From assembly GCA_013695335.1 (NCBI GenBank), contig JACDAR010000097.1, positions 1 through 30,849 of the forward strand: 30,849 nt of DNA, read 5' to 3'. This DNA is from Rubrobacter sp. Its GTDB lineage: Bacteria; Actinomycetota; Rubrobacteria; Rubrobacterales; Rubrobacteraceae. The notes under the pieces are model-generated. The model was not told where the DNA came from. It searched no databases and was given only the letters and a program-made list of their open reading frames with translations. Both the position numbers and the translations under genes were made by a program. Below are positions 1-8,195 of this stretch, piece after piece (within the stretch, counting starts at the first letter, position 1; each line of letters starts with the position of its first letter).

Positions 1-807
1 GGCGAGCGGCTGCACGGGATGCTAGGCAGGATCAGCGAGAGCGAAGTCCTCAGCGGCATCCCTGGCTCCCCGAAGGACCACTACGGCGTGCCATACGCCA
101 TCACCGAGGAGTTCGTCGCCGTCTACCGGATGCACCCCCTCGTCCCCGACGACTTCGACCTGCGTTCCGCATCAGGCGACGGGCGGATACAGGAACGCAC
201 CTTCAGGGAGGTCGCGGGTCCGCACGTGCCTGAGTTGTTGGAGCAGGTATCCGTGAGGGATCTTCTGTACTCGTTCGGCGTGGCGCATCCGGGGGCGATC
301 ACACTCCACAACTATCCCCGCTTCCTCCAGGAATATCAGCGCCCTGACGGCAAGCTGATGGACCTCGCCGCAACAGACATCCTGCGAAGCCGGGAACTCG
401 GCGTTCCCCGCTACAACCAGTTCCGGGAACTGCTGCATCTCCCGCGGGTCGAGTCATTCGAGGAACTGACGGATAACCCGGAGTGGGCCGAGGAATTGCG
501 GCGCGTCTACGACGGTGAGATCGACCGCGTAGACCTGACCGTCGGCCTGTACGCGGAGCCCGTGCCGAAAGGCTTCGGCTTCTCCGACACGGCATTCCGC
601 ATCTTCATCCTCATGGCGTCGCGGCGGCTGAACAGCGACAGGTTCTTCACCACGGACTACAACGCCAGGATCTACACGCAGACCGGCCTGGACTGGATCG
701 ACGATAACGACATGTCCACGGTCCTGCTCCGTCACTTCCCCGACCTCCTGCCCGCGCTCCGTGGCGTGAAAAATGCTTTCGCCCCCTGGCAGAGGACAGG
801 CTCATGA
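1..807 (+). CDS. Alpha-dioxygenase-like haem peroxidase family protein (5' truncated)
   Basis: The reading frame is open from base 1, so the start lies outside the window and only the C-terminal part is seen. Counting from the Met at 19, residues 36-39 read YRMH followed by PLVPD. In fatty-acid alpha-dioxygenases and cyclooxygenases this motif carries the radical Tyr and, three residues later, the proximal haem His. The surrounding GVPYAITEEFVAVYRMH block resembles alpha-dioxygenases more than classical animal peroxidases. Such enzymes oxygenate fatty acids at the alpha carbon; that activity is inferred here, because the distal His region is off-window. The stop overlaps the start of the downstream MBL-fold gene in an ATGA, so the two are probably translationally coupled. 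An animal-haem-peroxidase family member of unknown substrate is the alternative. Confidence 0.8.
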   Translation, partial: GERLHGMLGRISESEVLSGIPGSPKDHYGVPYAITEEFVAVYRMHPLVPDDFDLRSASGDGRIQERTFREVAGPHVPELLEQVSVRDLLYSFGVAHPGAITLHNYPRFLQEYQRPDGKLMDLAATDILRSRELGVPRYNQFRELLHLPRVESFEELTDNPEWAEELRRVYDGEIDRVDLTVGLYAEPVPKGFGFSDTAFRIFILMASRRLNSDRFFTTDYNARIYTQTGLDWIDDNDMSTVLLRHFPDLLPALRGVKNAFAPWQRTGS

Positions 808-1511
808 CGCAGATAGCGCCGGGTGTGTACAGCATGCGCCAGAACAAGGGCGGCCACGTCCACGCATTCCTGCTGGACGACGGCTCCGGCAGCCTGACCC
901 TCATAGACACCCTCTTCGACACGGATGGACGCCAGATCCTGGATCGAATTAAGAGCCTCGGCCACACGATCGGGAACCTGGACCACATAGTTCTCACCCA
1001 CGCCCACCGCTCTCACCTCGGCGGCCTCGCAACCCTCAAGCGCCTCTCCGGCGCGACCGTCCACGCCCACGAGTGGGAATCGGATATCATCGCCGGTGAA
1101 CGTGCAGCCCAGCCCGTACCCATCATCCCGATGCGCCCGCTCTCCACCTACTGGCGCGTCTACTACCTCCAGTTCGGCGCGGCCCTCGGCCTGGGCAAAC
1201 ACCCACCGTGTCCGGTGGACAGTTTCGTGAAGGATGGCGACACGATCGGCCCCGTGCAGGTGATTCACACCCCGGGACACACGCCAGGACACCTGGCTTT
1301 CTGGTGGAATGACAGGCGACTACTCATCGCGGGCGATGCCCTCGCCACCTATCCGGTCTTCGAGGCTGGATGGCCTGTCTTCAACCTCAACCAGACACAG
1401 CAACGCGCATCGGTACGGCGCATGGCGGAACTGGAGCCGGACGTTATCGCGGTCGGTCACGGGGAGCCAATCACCAGCGGCGCGGCAGAACGCCTGCGGT
1501 TGCTGGTTTAG
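804..1511 (+). CDS. MBL-fold metallo-hydrolase with altered HxHxDH motif
   Basis: A 235-residue metallo-beta-lactamase-fold protein. Typical elements are the N-terminal strand leading to TLIDT, the metal motif THAHRSHLGG at residues 65-74, HTPGHTPGH near the middle, IAGDAL with the bridging Asp, and a C-terminal VGHGEP with the last His. The canonical motif is HxHxDH; here the Asp is Ser70 (codon TCT at 1011-1013). That Asp normally binds the second metal and positions the water, so the enzyme may use one metal or have changed chemistry. The start overlaps the upstream haem-protein stop by 4 nt. The substrate is unknown; a hydrolase acting on a product of the neighbouring oxygenase is possible but unproven. 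Confidence 0.88.
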   Translation: MTQIAPGVYSMRQNKGGHVHAFLLDDGSGSLTLIDTLFDTDGRQILDRIKSLGHTIGNLDHIVLTHAHRSHLGGLATLKRLSGATVHAHEWESDIIAGERAAQPVPIIPMRPLSTYWRVYYLQFGAALGLGKHPPCPVDSFVKDGDTIGPVQVIHTPGHTPGHLAFWWNDRRLLIAGDALATYPVFEAGWPVFNLNQTQQRASVRRMAELEPDVIAVGHGEPITSGAAERLRLLV

Positions 1512-1632
1512 CTTCAGCACAGCCGCATACGCCTCCAATCACGAGTAGTTGCGGCGATGTTATGGAGTTGAGAGACTTTGCGTTGGATTCTTTGGTAGTC
1601 GGTTTGATTGTGGTGGAAAGAGAGGCGTAAAA

Positions 1633-2025
1633 ATGCCAGTGTCCTTCGCGCAGATCAAGGCAGGCAGTTCCTATTCACGAAACGAGCTAGCGAAGCTATG
1701 GGGATACTCAAGCATGCACGCCATAGCTCGCGGTGTGGTTACTCCGCGAGAAGACAACAAGATCATCCTCTTCGTCACACGTGAGAAGCAATCTAGCTCG
1801 GAGCAATACGAAGATGATCTATCAGGCAATGAGTTGCAGTGGGAAGGGCCAAACGATCACTTTGCCGAGGATCGTATGATTGCAGTCGGGCAGACGGAAG
1901 ATGAGATCCATCTGTTCTACCGGCAGCGACATCACACCGACTTCGTCTATCAGGGACAACTCGAAGTGGTTGACTGCACACGATACACGGACCGGCCAAG
2001 TCGGTTTGTGTTCAAGGTTTTGTAG
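1633..2025 (+). CDS. DUF3427-like small protein (restriction/helicase-associated domain)
   Basis: A 130-residue protein starting at the ATG with an AGAGAGG ribosome site about 8 nt upstream; the frame extends further 5' but without a better start. Recognisable segments are YSRNELAKLWGY, RGVVTP, ILFVTREKQ, LQWEG, EIHLFYR and a C-terminal PSRFVF. The pattern of a Tyr-Arg element, 'VTREKQ', 'W-E' and 'FYR' matches stand-alone versions of the DUF3427 type of domain often found fused to helicases or HNH nucleases of restriction-like systems. No nuclease motif is present. Base composition is visibly lower in GC than neighbouring genes, and it has no operon partner, which suggests horizontal acquisition or a leftover of a larger locus. 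The family call is from memory of the motif pattern. Confidence 0.6.
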   Translation: MPVSFAQIKAGSSYSRNELAKLWGYSSMHAIARGVVTPREDNKIILFVTREKQSSSEQYEDDLSGNELQWEGPNDHFAEDRMIAVGQTEDEIHLFYRQRHHTDFVYQGQLEVVDCTRYTDRPSRFVFKVL

Positions 2026-2077
2026 TTGAGAACAGCCAAATTATAGAAACTTCCAGAGTCGGCAAGACAACATGTAT

Positions 2078-3199
2078 CTACCGCCGCCCGCAGAGAGCGC
2101 GGGCCTCATCAAGCGCGCCGAGCAGGAGATCGGACGATAGCCCGTGAGCGGTGATGCCGTCCCTGCCGGTCATGGTTCCGGCGGCGAGGAGGGCGTTGAG
2201 GATGGCCTCTTCCGTCGCCTCGACCGCCGCGTGGAAGAGCGGCGTCATGTACTCGTTGGTGACCATGTTGGTGGATACGGTTGGGGGTGGATTCACAGTT
2301 CCCTCGGGCTGGATGCCCCGGTTGCCTGTGGCGAAGGCTAGGAAGATGTCGCCGCTTCCGTTGTCGCAGCCGCCTCCGGCCCGGCCGAGGCCGATGGTGG
2401 CGCGCTGGGCTAGGCGGTCGCACTGGATGGGGAGGAGCGGGGCGTCGGTGGCCAGAATCACGATGATCGACCCCGTCCCCGGCTGCGCCTGCGTTCCCTG
2501 CTCGTACGGGGATGGGATCTTCTCCGTAGTCAACACACGGCCGACTGGCGCGCCATCAACCCGCATCATGTGCCTGCGACCGTAGTTGGATTGCACGAGG
2601 GCGCCGACCGTCCAGCCCCCTTCATCATCCGGGAGCTTGCGCGAGGCCGTCCCGATGCCGCCTTTGAACTCGTGGCAGATCATGCCGGTCCCACCGCCGA
2701 CTGAACCCTCCGCGACAGGTCCACCGCTCGCATCCGCGAGCGCCTCGCGTACGTGCTCCGGTTTGACGTGCTGGCCGTTGATGTCGTTCAGGGTGCCGTC
2801 GTAGGTCTCGGCGACCACGGGCAGGCACCAGTATTCTTCTGTGTTGTCCTCGAACTCGGCAGCGATTAGGGCGTCGTGCACCACCCCGACGCTGTGGGTA
2901 TTTGTGATGGCGACCGGTGTTTCGAGGACTCCGGCCTCCCGGATCCACTCCAGCCCCGTCATCTCGCCGTTGCCGTTGAACCTATGACAACCCGCGAACA
3001 CTGGCTCCTCCCACGTCCATCCCTCTCTCGGACACACCACCGTGACGCCAGTCCGTACAGGCCCATCCCCCACCACCAGCGGTCCCCCACCGCTGATGAT
3101 CGTGGAGTGCCCGACGCGCACGCCGTCAACGTCGGTAATAGTGTTGTTCGGACCCGGCGGGATGTACCCGATGGTTATTCCGGCTTCCCTCGCGCGCAT
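2078..3199 (-). CDS. P1 family (DmpA-like) aminopeptidase
   Basis: A 373-residue N-terminal-nucleophile hydrolase of the DmpA/BapA family, which makes itself active by autocleavage and then removes N-terminal residues from peptides, D-amino-acid or beta-peptide substrates. The start is supported by AGGAGG 7 nt upstream. Family hallmarks seen are ITDVDGVRVGH at 21-31, the PVAITNTHSVG block near 95-105, SVGGGTGM at 166-173 and the cleavage site GTGSIIVILATDAPLLP, where Ser244 after Gly243 would become the nucleophile of the beta chain. The GRAGGGCDNGSGD segment near 274-286 is also typical. It is the last gene of a minus-strand operon, 10 nt behind the aldo-keto reductase. The natural substrate cannot be told from sequence. 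Confidence 0.92.
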   Translation of the reverse strand: MRAREAGITIGYIPPGPNNTITDVDGVRVGHSTIISGGGPLVVGDGPVRTGVTVVCPREGWTWEEPVFAGCHRFNGNGEMTGLEWIREAGVLETPVAITNTHSVGVVHDALIAAEFEDNTEEYWCLPVVAETYDGTLNDINGQHVKPEHVREALADASGGPVAEGSVGGGTGMICHEFKGGIGTASRKLPDDEGGWTVGALVQSNYGRRHMMRVDGAPVGRVLTTEKIPSPYEQGTQAQPGTGSIIVILATDAPLLPIQCDRLAQRATIGLGRAGGGCDNGSGDIFLAFATGNRGIQPEGTVNPPPTVSTNMVTNEYMTPLFHAAVEATEEAILNALLAAGTMTGRDGITAHGLSSDLLLGALDEARALCGRR

Positions 3200-3209
3200 G
3201 GAATCCTCC

Positions 3210-3980
3210 TCAGCGACCCAGGCCGGAGATGCGGTCCATCTCCCCCGCCGAAAGCTCGAAATCGAAAACGTCGAGGTTGGCCCGGAGATGATCCTCGCCC
3301 GTGGCCTTGGGGATTGCGGAGACCTTCTCCTGCTGGATGAGCCAGCGCAGGGCGGCCTGGGCCGCGGTCTTGCCGTGGGCTTCGCCTATCTCCCTGATGG
3401 TGGCGTCGTTGCCCACACGGCCCCGCGAGAGCGGCTGGTACGCGGTGAGCATGTAGTCCATCCCGCGCGCCTGGTCCAGTATGGCGCTTTGATCCCTGAA
3501 CGCATGATATTCGACCTGGTTGCAGAAGATCTCCGCGTGTTCAGCGGCCTCCTCGACGAGCGAAGTCGAAAAATTGCTCACCCCGAAATGCCTGATAGCG
3601 CCCTCATCCTGTAGCTCCCGCATGGCCCCGAGGGTCTCGCCGAGTGGTGTTCCCTGCGGCGGCCAGTGCATGAGGAGAAGGTCTATGTGGTCACCGCCGA
3701 GCTTCTCCAGGCTCTCGCGGGTGGTGCGGATGACCCGGTCGTGGACGAAGTCGCTGGGCCAGATCTTGGTGACGACGAACAGTTCATCCCGGTCCACCCC
3801 GGAAGCAGCTATTCCCCTTCCGACCTCGGCCTCGTTGCCGTACATCTGGGCCGTGTCTACGTGACGGTAGCCCATCCCGATGGCGCGTTCGACCGCCTGC
3901 GCGCATGTCTTCCCGGTGAGCCTGTACGTCCCGAGCCCGAGGGAAGGAACTTTCTCGCCTTTTATCGTCTGGTATTCCAT
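3210..3980 (-). CDS. Aldo-keto reductase (AKR5-like)
   Basis: A 256-residue NADPH-dependent aldo-keto reductase. The full catalytic tetrad is visible: Asp42 and Tyr47 in DTAQMYGNE, Lys72 in VVTKIW and His105 in LLMHWP. GVSNF lies near 133-137, and the C-terminal IPKA segment contacts the NADPH phosphate. Length and the short loops fit the prokaryotic diketogluconate/methylglyoxal reductase group. AAAGGAG about 8 nt upstream supports the start. It is flanked on the same strand by a thioesterase (22 nt upstream) and a P1 peptidase (10 nt downstream), so the three are probably co-transcribed. Likely role is reduction of small aldehydes or ketones; the exact substrate is not predictable. Confidence 0.93.
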   Translation of the reverse strand: MEYQTIKGEKVPSLGLGTYRLTGKTCAQAVERAIGMGYRHVDTAQMYGNEAEVGRGIAASGVDRDELFVVTKIWPSDFVHDRVIRTTRESLEKLGGDHIDLLLMHWPPQGTPLGETLGAMRELQDEGAIRHFGVSNFSTSLVEEAAEHAEIFCNQVEYHAFRDQSAILDQARGMDYMLTAYQPLSRGRVGNDATIREIGEAHGKTAAQAALRWLIQQEKVSAIPKATGEDHLRANLDVFDFELSAGEMDRISGLGR

Positions 3981-4002
3981 CCTGGTCTCCTTTCGCTTGT
4001 TT

Positions 4003-4476
4003 TCAGCGGTCCTCCGGGGGAAAATCCTTCTCGGGACGGCCTTCGAGCGCGGCGACGGCTGAGATGAACCAGTCGGGGCGGGGCTGCACTTCGGCTGAGG
4101 TCGGGTCGAAGAATACGTGGGCCGCGGCGCCCTCGCAGGCCAGATCTCCGTCCTCGAACGATTCTCCGGTTCGTAGCTCGAAGTTCATGGTGTACGAGCG
4201 GTTGCCGATGGTTTGGATGTTGGCCGCGCCGTGGAGGTTGTCGTCGAGGAAGATCGGGGCTTTATAGCGGATTGTGGTCTCGGCGATCACGTACCGCGCG
4301 CCTGGGATGTCGCCGGATTCCAGATCCTGGAAGCCGATCTCATCCGCGAGGGCTTGCCAGTAGCGAAGCCTTATCTCCTCGAAGAACATCAGGTGGATAG
4401 CGTTGTTGACGTGCCCATAAGGGTCGAGATCCCCGTAGCGAATGGGCAACCTCACGGTGATAGGGGGCTTTTTCAA
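4003..4476 (-). CDS. Acyl-CoA thioesterase, 4HBT hot-dog family
   Basis: A 157-residue single hot-dog-fold thioesterase. The motif RYGDLDPYGHVNN at residues 13-25 is the classical 4-hydroxybenzoyl-CoA thioesterase signature; Asp18 aligns with the catalytic Asp of the Pseudomonas enzyme. It is followed by an FFEEIRLRYW segment on the long helix. The start codon is TTG, chosen because GGAAGGAA sits about 6 nt upstream and the N-terminus fits family length. It is first in the minus-strand operon with the reductase and peptidase, and diverges from the TPR gene across about 80 nt. It hydrolyses an acyl-CoA thioester; chain length or aromatic specificity is unknown. Confidence 0.9.
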   Translation of the reverse strand: MKKPPITVRLPIRYGDLDPYGHVNNAIHLMFFEEIRLRYWQALADEIGFQDLESGDIPGARYVIAETTIRYKAPIFLDDNLHGAANIQTIGNRSYTMNFELRTGESFEDGDLACEGAAAHVFFDPTSAEVQPRPDWFISAVAALEGRPEKDFPPEDR

Positions 4477-4541
4477 GGGCGTTCCTTCCAGATCAGGTCT
4501 CCGGGCTTACGAAACTGTACACGCTATCCCCAGGCACTTTC

Positions 4542-4550
4542 TGGTTTAAT
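4542..4550 (+). promoter_or_regulatory. Extended -10 promoter of the TPR gene
   Basis: TGG followed by TTTAAT forms an extended -10 box (five of six matches to TATAAT). The expected transcription start, about 7 nt downstream, falls within 1-2 nt of the ATG at 4559. There is no ribosome site before the gene, so a leaderless transcript is likely. Confidence 0.45.
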
Positions 4551-4558
4551 CTGTGGCA

Positions 4559-5902
4559 ATGGAACACGAAGATTTTCTGGAGCAGGGCGAGACTCTATCT
4601 GAAGAGGGTCTCTTCGAGGAGGCGCTGGCAAGGTTCGAGCAGGCGCTGGCGTCGTCACCGGACAACCCCGAGGTCATCGAGGCCGTCGGTCGGACGCTCC
4701 TTAACCTGGACCGCCTGGAGGAGGCTGAGGCTAGCTTCCTGGACGCACTTGAGCTCGATCCGGAGTGGGCCGGCCCGAGGATGGGGCTTGCGCTGGTGGC
4801 GCTCAGGCGGGACGAGCCGTTCAAGATCGTGCACCACCTGGAGCGGGCCATCGAGGCTGACCCCGAATACCCGGATGCCTACGTGGAGCTTGGCCGCTAC
4901 TACGGCATAATGGGCGAGGGCTCGCTGGCGAAGGCCACCTTCGAGCGCTGGACCGTTCGGAATCCCGGCGATGCCGATATGCTAATAAACGCCGGCCTCA
5001 CCCTCTTCGACGCTGCGGACTACGCTCAGGCGCTGGAGTTCTTCGAAGCCGCCATGTCCGTCGCCGAGGATCCCGAAGGGGAGCAGGAAAGCGGGGCTCG
5101 CACCTTCAGGGCCAACTCGCTCGACATGCTCGGCCGCTATCCCGAGGCGGTCGCGGCCTACGAAGAGGTGATAGACGAGATGCCGGACTGGTGGGAGGCC
5201 CACGCGAACCTTGGGATCTGCCACGCCCGCAACGGCTACATGGACGAGGCAGAGGCCGCTTTCCGTCGTGGTCTCGAAGACTGTCCCGGCTCGCCTGAGA
5301 TCCGGGACGAACTAGCGGCCCACCTCCTCGCCCAGGAGAAGAACCTCGAAGAAGCCCTCAAGCTCTCCGAAGAGGCGGTCGCCCTCGGCCGCGACGAGGT
5401 CAGACACCTGTACACCCTGGGAGAGGCGCGGCTCGCCACTAACGATGAGAACGGCGCAGCCGAAGCCTACCGCAGCGTCCTCGACCTCGATCCGGCCGAC
5501 CCGAACGCGCACCTGGAACTCGGCCTCCTGTGCGAGCGCGGCGGCGACGTAGCCACGGCGGAGGAACACTTCGTGGAGGCGCTCAAGGAAGACCCCGCCA
5601 ACCCGCGAGCCCTGTATTCATATGCCAGCCTGTACTATACGGCGGATGATCTGGAGACAGCCGAGGAGCTACTCGCCAGGGCCGTCGCCATGGACCCTTC
5701 GTACTCCCCGGCCCTCTCGGCGCTGGCAAGTATCCGTGCCAGGCGCGGCGAGTACGGCGTCGCCCTCGACTACATCGAGAAGGCCGTCGAGGCTGGCGAG
5801 GATGACGCGGGGCACTTCGAGCGGGCGCTGGAGTTCGCCCCCCTGCGTACCAACCCCCGCTTCCGCAGGCTCCTGTCCATCATGAACGGGGCGCCAGGAT
5901 AG
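4559..5902 (+). CDS. Tetratricopeptide repeat protein
   Basis: A protein of about 447 residues made almost wholly of TPR motifs, with the usual spaced W/L/G-Y-A-F-A-P pattern: for example EEALARFEQALASSPDNPEV, EEAEASFLDALELDPEW, AEAAFRRGLEDCPGSPEI and AEEHFVEALKEDPANPRAL. Roughly ten to twelve repeats run from the N-terminus to about residue 430. No signal peptide or membrane segment is present, so a soluble scaffold is expected. The ATG at 4559 is preferred over the GTG at 4553 because a -10 box at 4545-4550 would start the transcript at the ATG and no Shine-Dalgarno sequence is present. The small membrane protein gene follows after 17 nt and may be co-transcribed. Partners are unknown. Confidence 0.9.
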   Translation: MEHEDFLEQGETLSEEGLFEEALARFEQALASSPDNPEVIEAVGRTLLNLDRLEEAEASFLDALELDPEWAGPRMGLALVALRRDEPFKIVHHLERAIEADPEYPDAYVELGRYYGIMGEGSLAKATFERWTVRNPGDADMLINAGLTLFDAADYAQALEFFEAAMSVAEDPEGEQESGARTFRANSLDMLGRYPEAVAAYEEVIDEMPDWWEAHANLGICHARNGYMDEAEAAFRRGLEDCPGSPEIRDELAAHLLAQEKNLEEALKLSEEAVALGRDEVRHLYTLGEARLATNDENGAAEAYRSVLDLDPADPNAHLELGLLCERGGDVATAEEHFVEALKEDPANPRALYSYASLYYTADDLETAEELLARAVAMDPSYSPALSALASIRARRGEYGVALDYIEKAVEAGEDDAGHFERALEFAPLRTNPRFRRLLSIMNGAPG

Positions 5903-5919
5903 AAGACGGGTAGCCTGTC

Positions 5920-6138
5920 GTGTCCGCAGCCCTCGGTTTTGGCATTCTCTTTCTGATCCTGGGTCTCGTAAGCGCCTCTTTTGGCGTCTACGCCCTACTG
6001 CGCGGCGGCCGGAACGGCGGGGGCGGCGGTATCGGGCCGATCCCCGAACGCGGCGTCCACGTCATAGCGGGCATCAGGATGCTTGTCGTCGGCGTGCTGT
6101 GCCTCGCCGCGGGCGCGTACTTGCTTTGGATGCTCTGA
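5920..6138 (+). CDS. Small two-TM membrane protein
   Basis: A 72-residue hypothetical with two clear membrane segments: residues 5-28 (GFGILFLILGLVSASFGVYAL) and about 48-71 (VIAGIRMLVVGVLCLAAGAYLLW). They are separated by a Gly-rich basic loop. The GTG start has only a weak upstream GACGGG. It lies 17 nt after the TPR gene on the same strand and ends 3 nt before the convergent HD gene. The G-to-G composition and codon positions look coding, but no family is recognised. It could be a small inner-membrane partner of the TPR protein. Confidence 0.65.
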   Translation: MSAALGFGILFLILGLVSASFGVYALLRGGRNGGGGGIGPIPERGVHVIAGIRMLVVGVLCLAAGAYLLWML

Positions 6139-6141
6139 AAC

Positions 6142-6744
6142 CTACAAAAGCTCCAGGTTTGCTGTGGCGCTTTTGAGGTCGTCGAGGAAGCTGTTGGTCT
6201 GGACTGCGCGTTCGCGGGCGATGTGGGCGCTGCTCTCGAAGATAAGGAAACCGGGAATGCTGCGGTGCAGGCTCTCGGCGTGGCTCACTGCCGCGGGGAG
6301 GTCTGGAACTTCTTCTTCGAGCCCGATCATGGCTAGCACGCGTCCCACCCCGATGGCGCCGAGGTAGTCGAGGGCCACGGCGTCTTTCAGCAGGGCCGCC
6401 TCCCTCGTGCGCCCGTGGCTGGCCCCTGGTGGGTGGTGGACCACGGCGTCGGCCACCATGCGCGTCGCCTCAAGCGGGAAATCCAGGTCGCGCAGGATGC
6501 GTTCAGCGACCGTAGCCGAGCGCTGTGCGTGATCCGGAGCCTCACGCAAGTTGTACGCCTTGTACAGCCCGATGTCGTGCAGCAGCGCGGAGATGTGCAG
6601 GATCTCCGGGTCATAAGCCATCCTCTCGTCCTCGGCCAGCGCCTTCGCCAACTCGTGAACCCTCTGGCAGTGGGCGTAGCCCCACACCGGATGAGCCCCC
6701 ACGCGGGCAACCAGCGACTCCACCTCTTCGACCCGGGATCTCAT
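6142..6744 (-). CDS. HD-domain metal-dependent phosphohydrolase
   Basis: A protein of about 200 residues with a complete HD core: His33 in RVHELAKAL, His59-Asp60 in LLHDIG, His106-His107 in VVHHPPG, and Asp124 in LKDAVALDYLG. This arrangement is that of uncharacterised HD hydrolases related to YfbR/YedJ proteins, which act on nucleotides or related phosphates. The ATG at 6744 is preferred; a TTG at 6753 is also in frame. No good ribosome site is seen, and a TAGACT -10-like box lies just upstream, so the transcript may have a very short leader. It converges with the small membrane protein gene. The substrate is unknown. Confidence 0.85.
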   Translation of the reverse strand: MRSRVEEVESLVARVGAHPVWGYAHCQRVHELAKALAEDERMAYDPEILHISALLHDIGLYKAYNLREAPDHAQRSATVAERILRDLDFPLEATRMVADAVVHHPPGASHGRTREAALLKDAVALDYLGAIGVGRVLAMIGLEEEVPDLPAAVSHAESLHRSIPGFLIFESSAHIARERAVQTNSFLDDLKSATANLELL

Positions 6745-6987
6745 AGCTGGCAAAGTCTAGCGAAAGTGCTTCCCCGAAGCTACGCCCCGGATTCAAAATC
6801 GCAACCGGGATGGTGGGAGTTAGTTCAGCAGGCTAATCTGCACGCAGCCGTTCGAAGCCTGAGACTTTGGCCCGCTCTTGCGAAGGCTCCACGCATCTTC
6901 TGAACCGGTCACCGGAGCCGTGAAGAAAGTAAATGGACCATCTCGGTCGCACCTGGCAGCAGGGAGACTATGCGCACGGCGCGCCCT

Positions 6988-8112
6988 CTACCTGGGCTTG
7001 CGCAGGTCGCGCAGCAATCTTGCCTGGCCGATGTCTTCCACTGTGAGCATCCCGACGAGGTTACCCGTGACGGTTCCGTCGTCGCAGACTGGGACGGCGC
7101 GGAGGCCGCCTTCTTGCAGAATGCGGTTGCCGTCCGCGAAGAGGTCGGCTTTGGGTGAGAGGATAGGGAAATCCGTGAGCATGAGGTCCCTGACGCTACG
7201 ATACTGGCTCGGGGAGTGGACGGCGGCGAAGATCTCCGTGCGCGTCAACATTCCAACCAGCTTGCCTTCCTCGTCAACTACAGGGAAATCTGTCTGGTAT
7301 CCGTGGACTACGAGGTCGAGGATCTGGCCGAAGTTATGGTAAGGCGTGACGGTCTCGGTGCGACGCCTGACGCCCATCACGTCGGCGACGGTCAGGCCGC
7401 GCGTCACCTCCCGCTGGCGCACCATCTGGCTCTCCCCGCTCGCCCCGAAGAAGATGAAGACGGCGATGAGGGCGAGGACGGGGTTGATGTTCGGACCAAG
7501 TATCGCAAGCAGAAAGAGCCCGAACGCCAGCGCCTGGCCGATGGCTGCCGAGATATCCGTAGCCCGCACGGCCCCGAGCCTGGTGGCGAGCAGGCCGCGC
7601 AGTACCCTCCCGCCATCGAGCGGGAAGGCCGGAATCATGTTGAAAATGACGAGCGCGACGTTGATGACGCCGAGGTAGAAGAGCGCACCGCCGGGCGAAC
7701 TCTGCGCCGTGATGAGGTTCGGTACCTGCGTGAGATCCGCGCCCACCAGAAACGCGAGGGCGAAGAAGATCGGGGCAAGCACCACGTTCACGAGCGGCCC
7801 CGCGACCGCGATCTTGACCTCGTCCCACGGTTTCTCCGGCAGGCTCTTTAGGCGGGCGACGCCACCGATAGGGAGCAGCGTGATATCAGGCACCTCGAGC
7901 CCGAGCCGCTGGGCGACGATGGAGTGGCCAAACTCGTGCAGCAGCACGCACACAAAGAGCGCCAGCACGAGCAGTACCGTCACCAGCGTCCCCACTATGC
8001 TCTGCGAATTCTGGAATCCCAGATACCCGAAGAACAGCAGGAGCAGGAAGAAGGTCCAGTGGACCTTCACGTCGATACCGATAATGCGGCCTATCTTGAA
8101 TGCGCTGCCCAT
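6988..8112 (-). CDS. Site-2 protease (M50) with tandem CBS domains
   Basis: A 374-residue intramembrane metalloprotease. The zinc motif HEFGH is at residues 59-63 within the second membrane segment. The third ligand Asp166 lies in NMIPAFPLDGGRVLR. Further membrane segments occur at about 18-34, 102-124, 145-163 and 190-225. Two CBS domains follow from about 240 to 370 (MGVRRRTETVTPY, FPVVDEEGKLVGMLTR, LRAVPVCDD, NLVGMLTVEDI). This architecture is the group III S2P family, in which CBS domains bind adenine nucleotides and gate proteolysis of membrane proteins such as anti-sigma factors. A monocistronic gene divergent from polA with 83 nt between them. The start Met is the conserved MGSAFKIGRI type. 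Confidence 0.95.
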   Translation of the reverse strand: MGSAFKIGRIIGIDVKVHWTFFLLLLFFGYLGFQNSQSIVGTLVTVLLVLALFVCVLLHEFGHSIVAQRLGLEVPDITLLPIGGVARLKSLPEKPWDEVKIAVAGPLVNVVLAPIFFALAFLVGADLTQVPNLITAQSSPGGALFYLGVINVALVIFNMIPAFPLDGGRVLRGLLATRLGAVRATDISAAIGQALAFGLFLLAILGPNINPVLALIAVFIFFGASGESQMVRQREVTRGLTVADVMGVRRRTETVTPYHNFGQILDLVVHGYQTDFPVVDEEGKLVGMLTRTEIFAAVHSPSQYRSVRDLMLTDFPILSPKADLFADGNRILQEGGLRAVPVCDDGTVTGNLVGMLTVEDIGQARLLRDLRKPR

Positions 8113-8181
8113 ACTCCCGAGTTTATCTCACGCGGGGAGGCGGGGTGTGATCCCTCTTCCCCATAACGTCGTCCCTCCCCT

Positions 8182-8189
8182 GCTAAAAT
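8182..8189 (+). promoter_or_regulatory. Extended -10 promoter, leaderless polA-like gene
   Basis: TGC followed by TAAAAT is a near-perfect extended -10 element. Six bases separate it from the GTG at 8196, exactly where transcription should begin. No Shine-Dalgarno sequence precedes the GTG, so the mRNA is probably leaderless. Confidence 0.6.
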
Positions 8190-8195
8190 TTCCTC

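Noticed and set aside
6810..6880. tRNA-like pieces (TAGTTCAGCAGG and CCGTTCGAAGCC)
   Set aside because: The D-arm-like and T-loop-like parts are too close for an anticodon arm, and no acceptor stem pairs. Taken as chance in the spacer between the HD and protease genes.
6753..6987. Possible gene between the HD protein and the site-2 protease
   Set aside because: No frame has a ribosome site or recognisable domain; only a short ACCGGT-type palindrome at 6905-6915 is seen.
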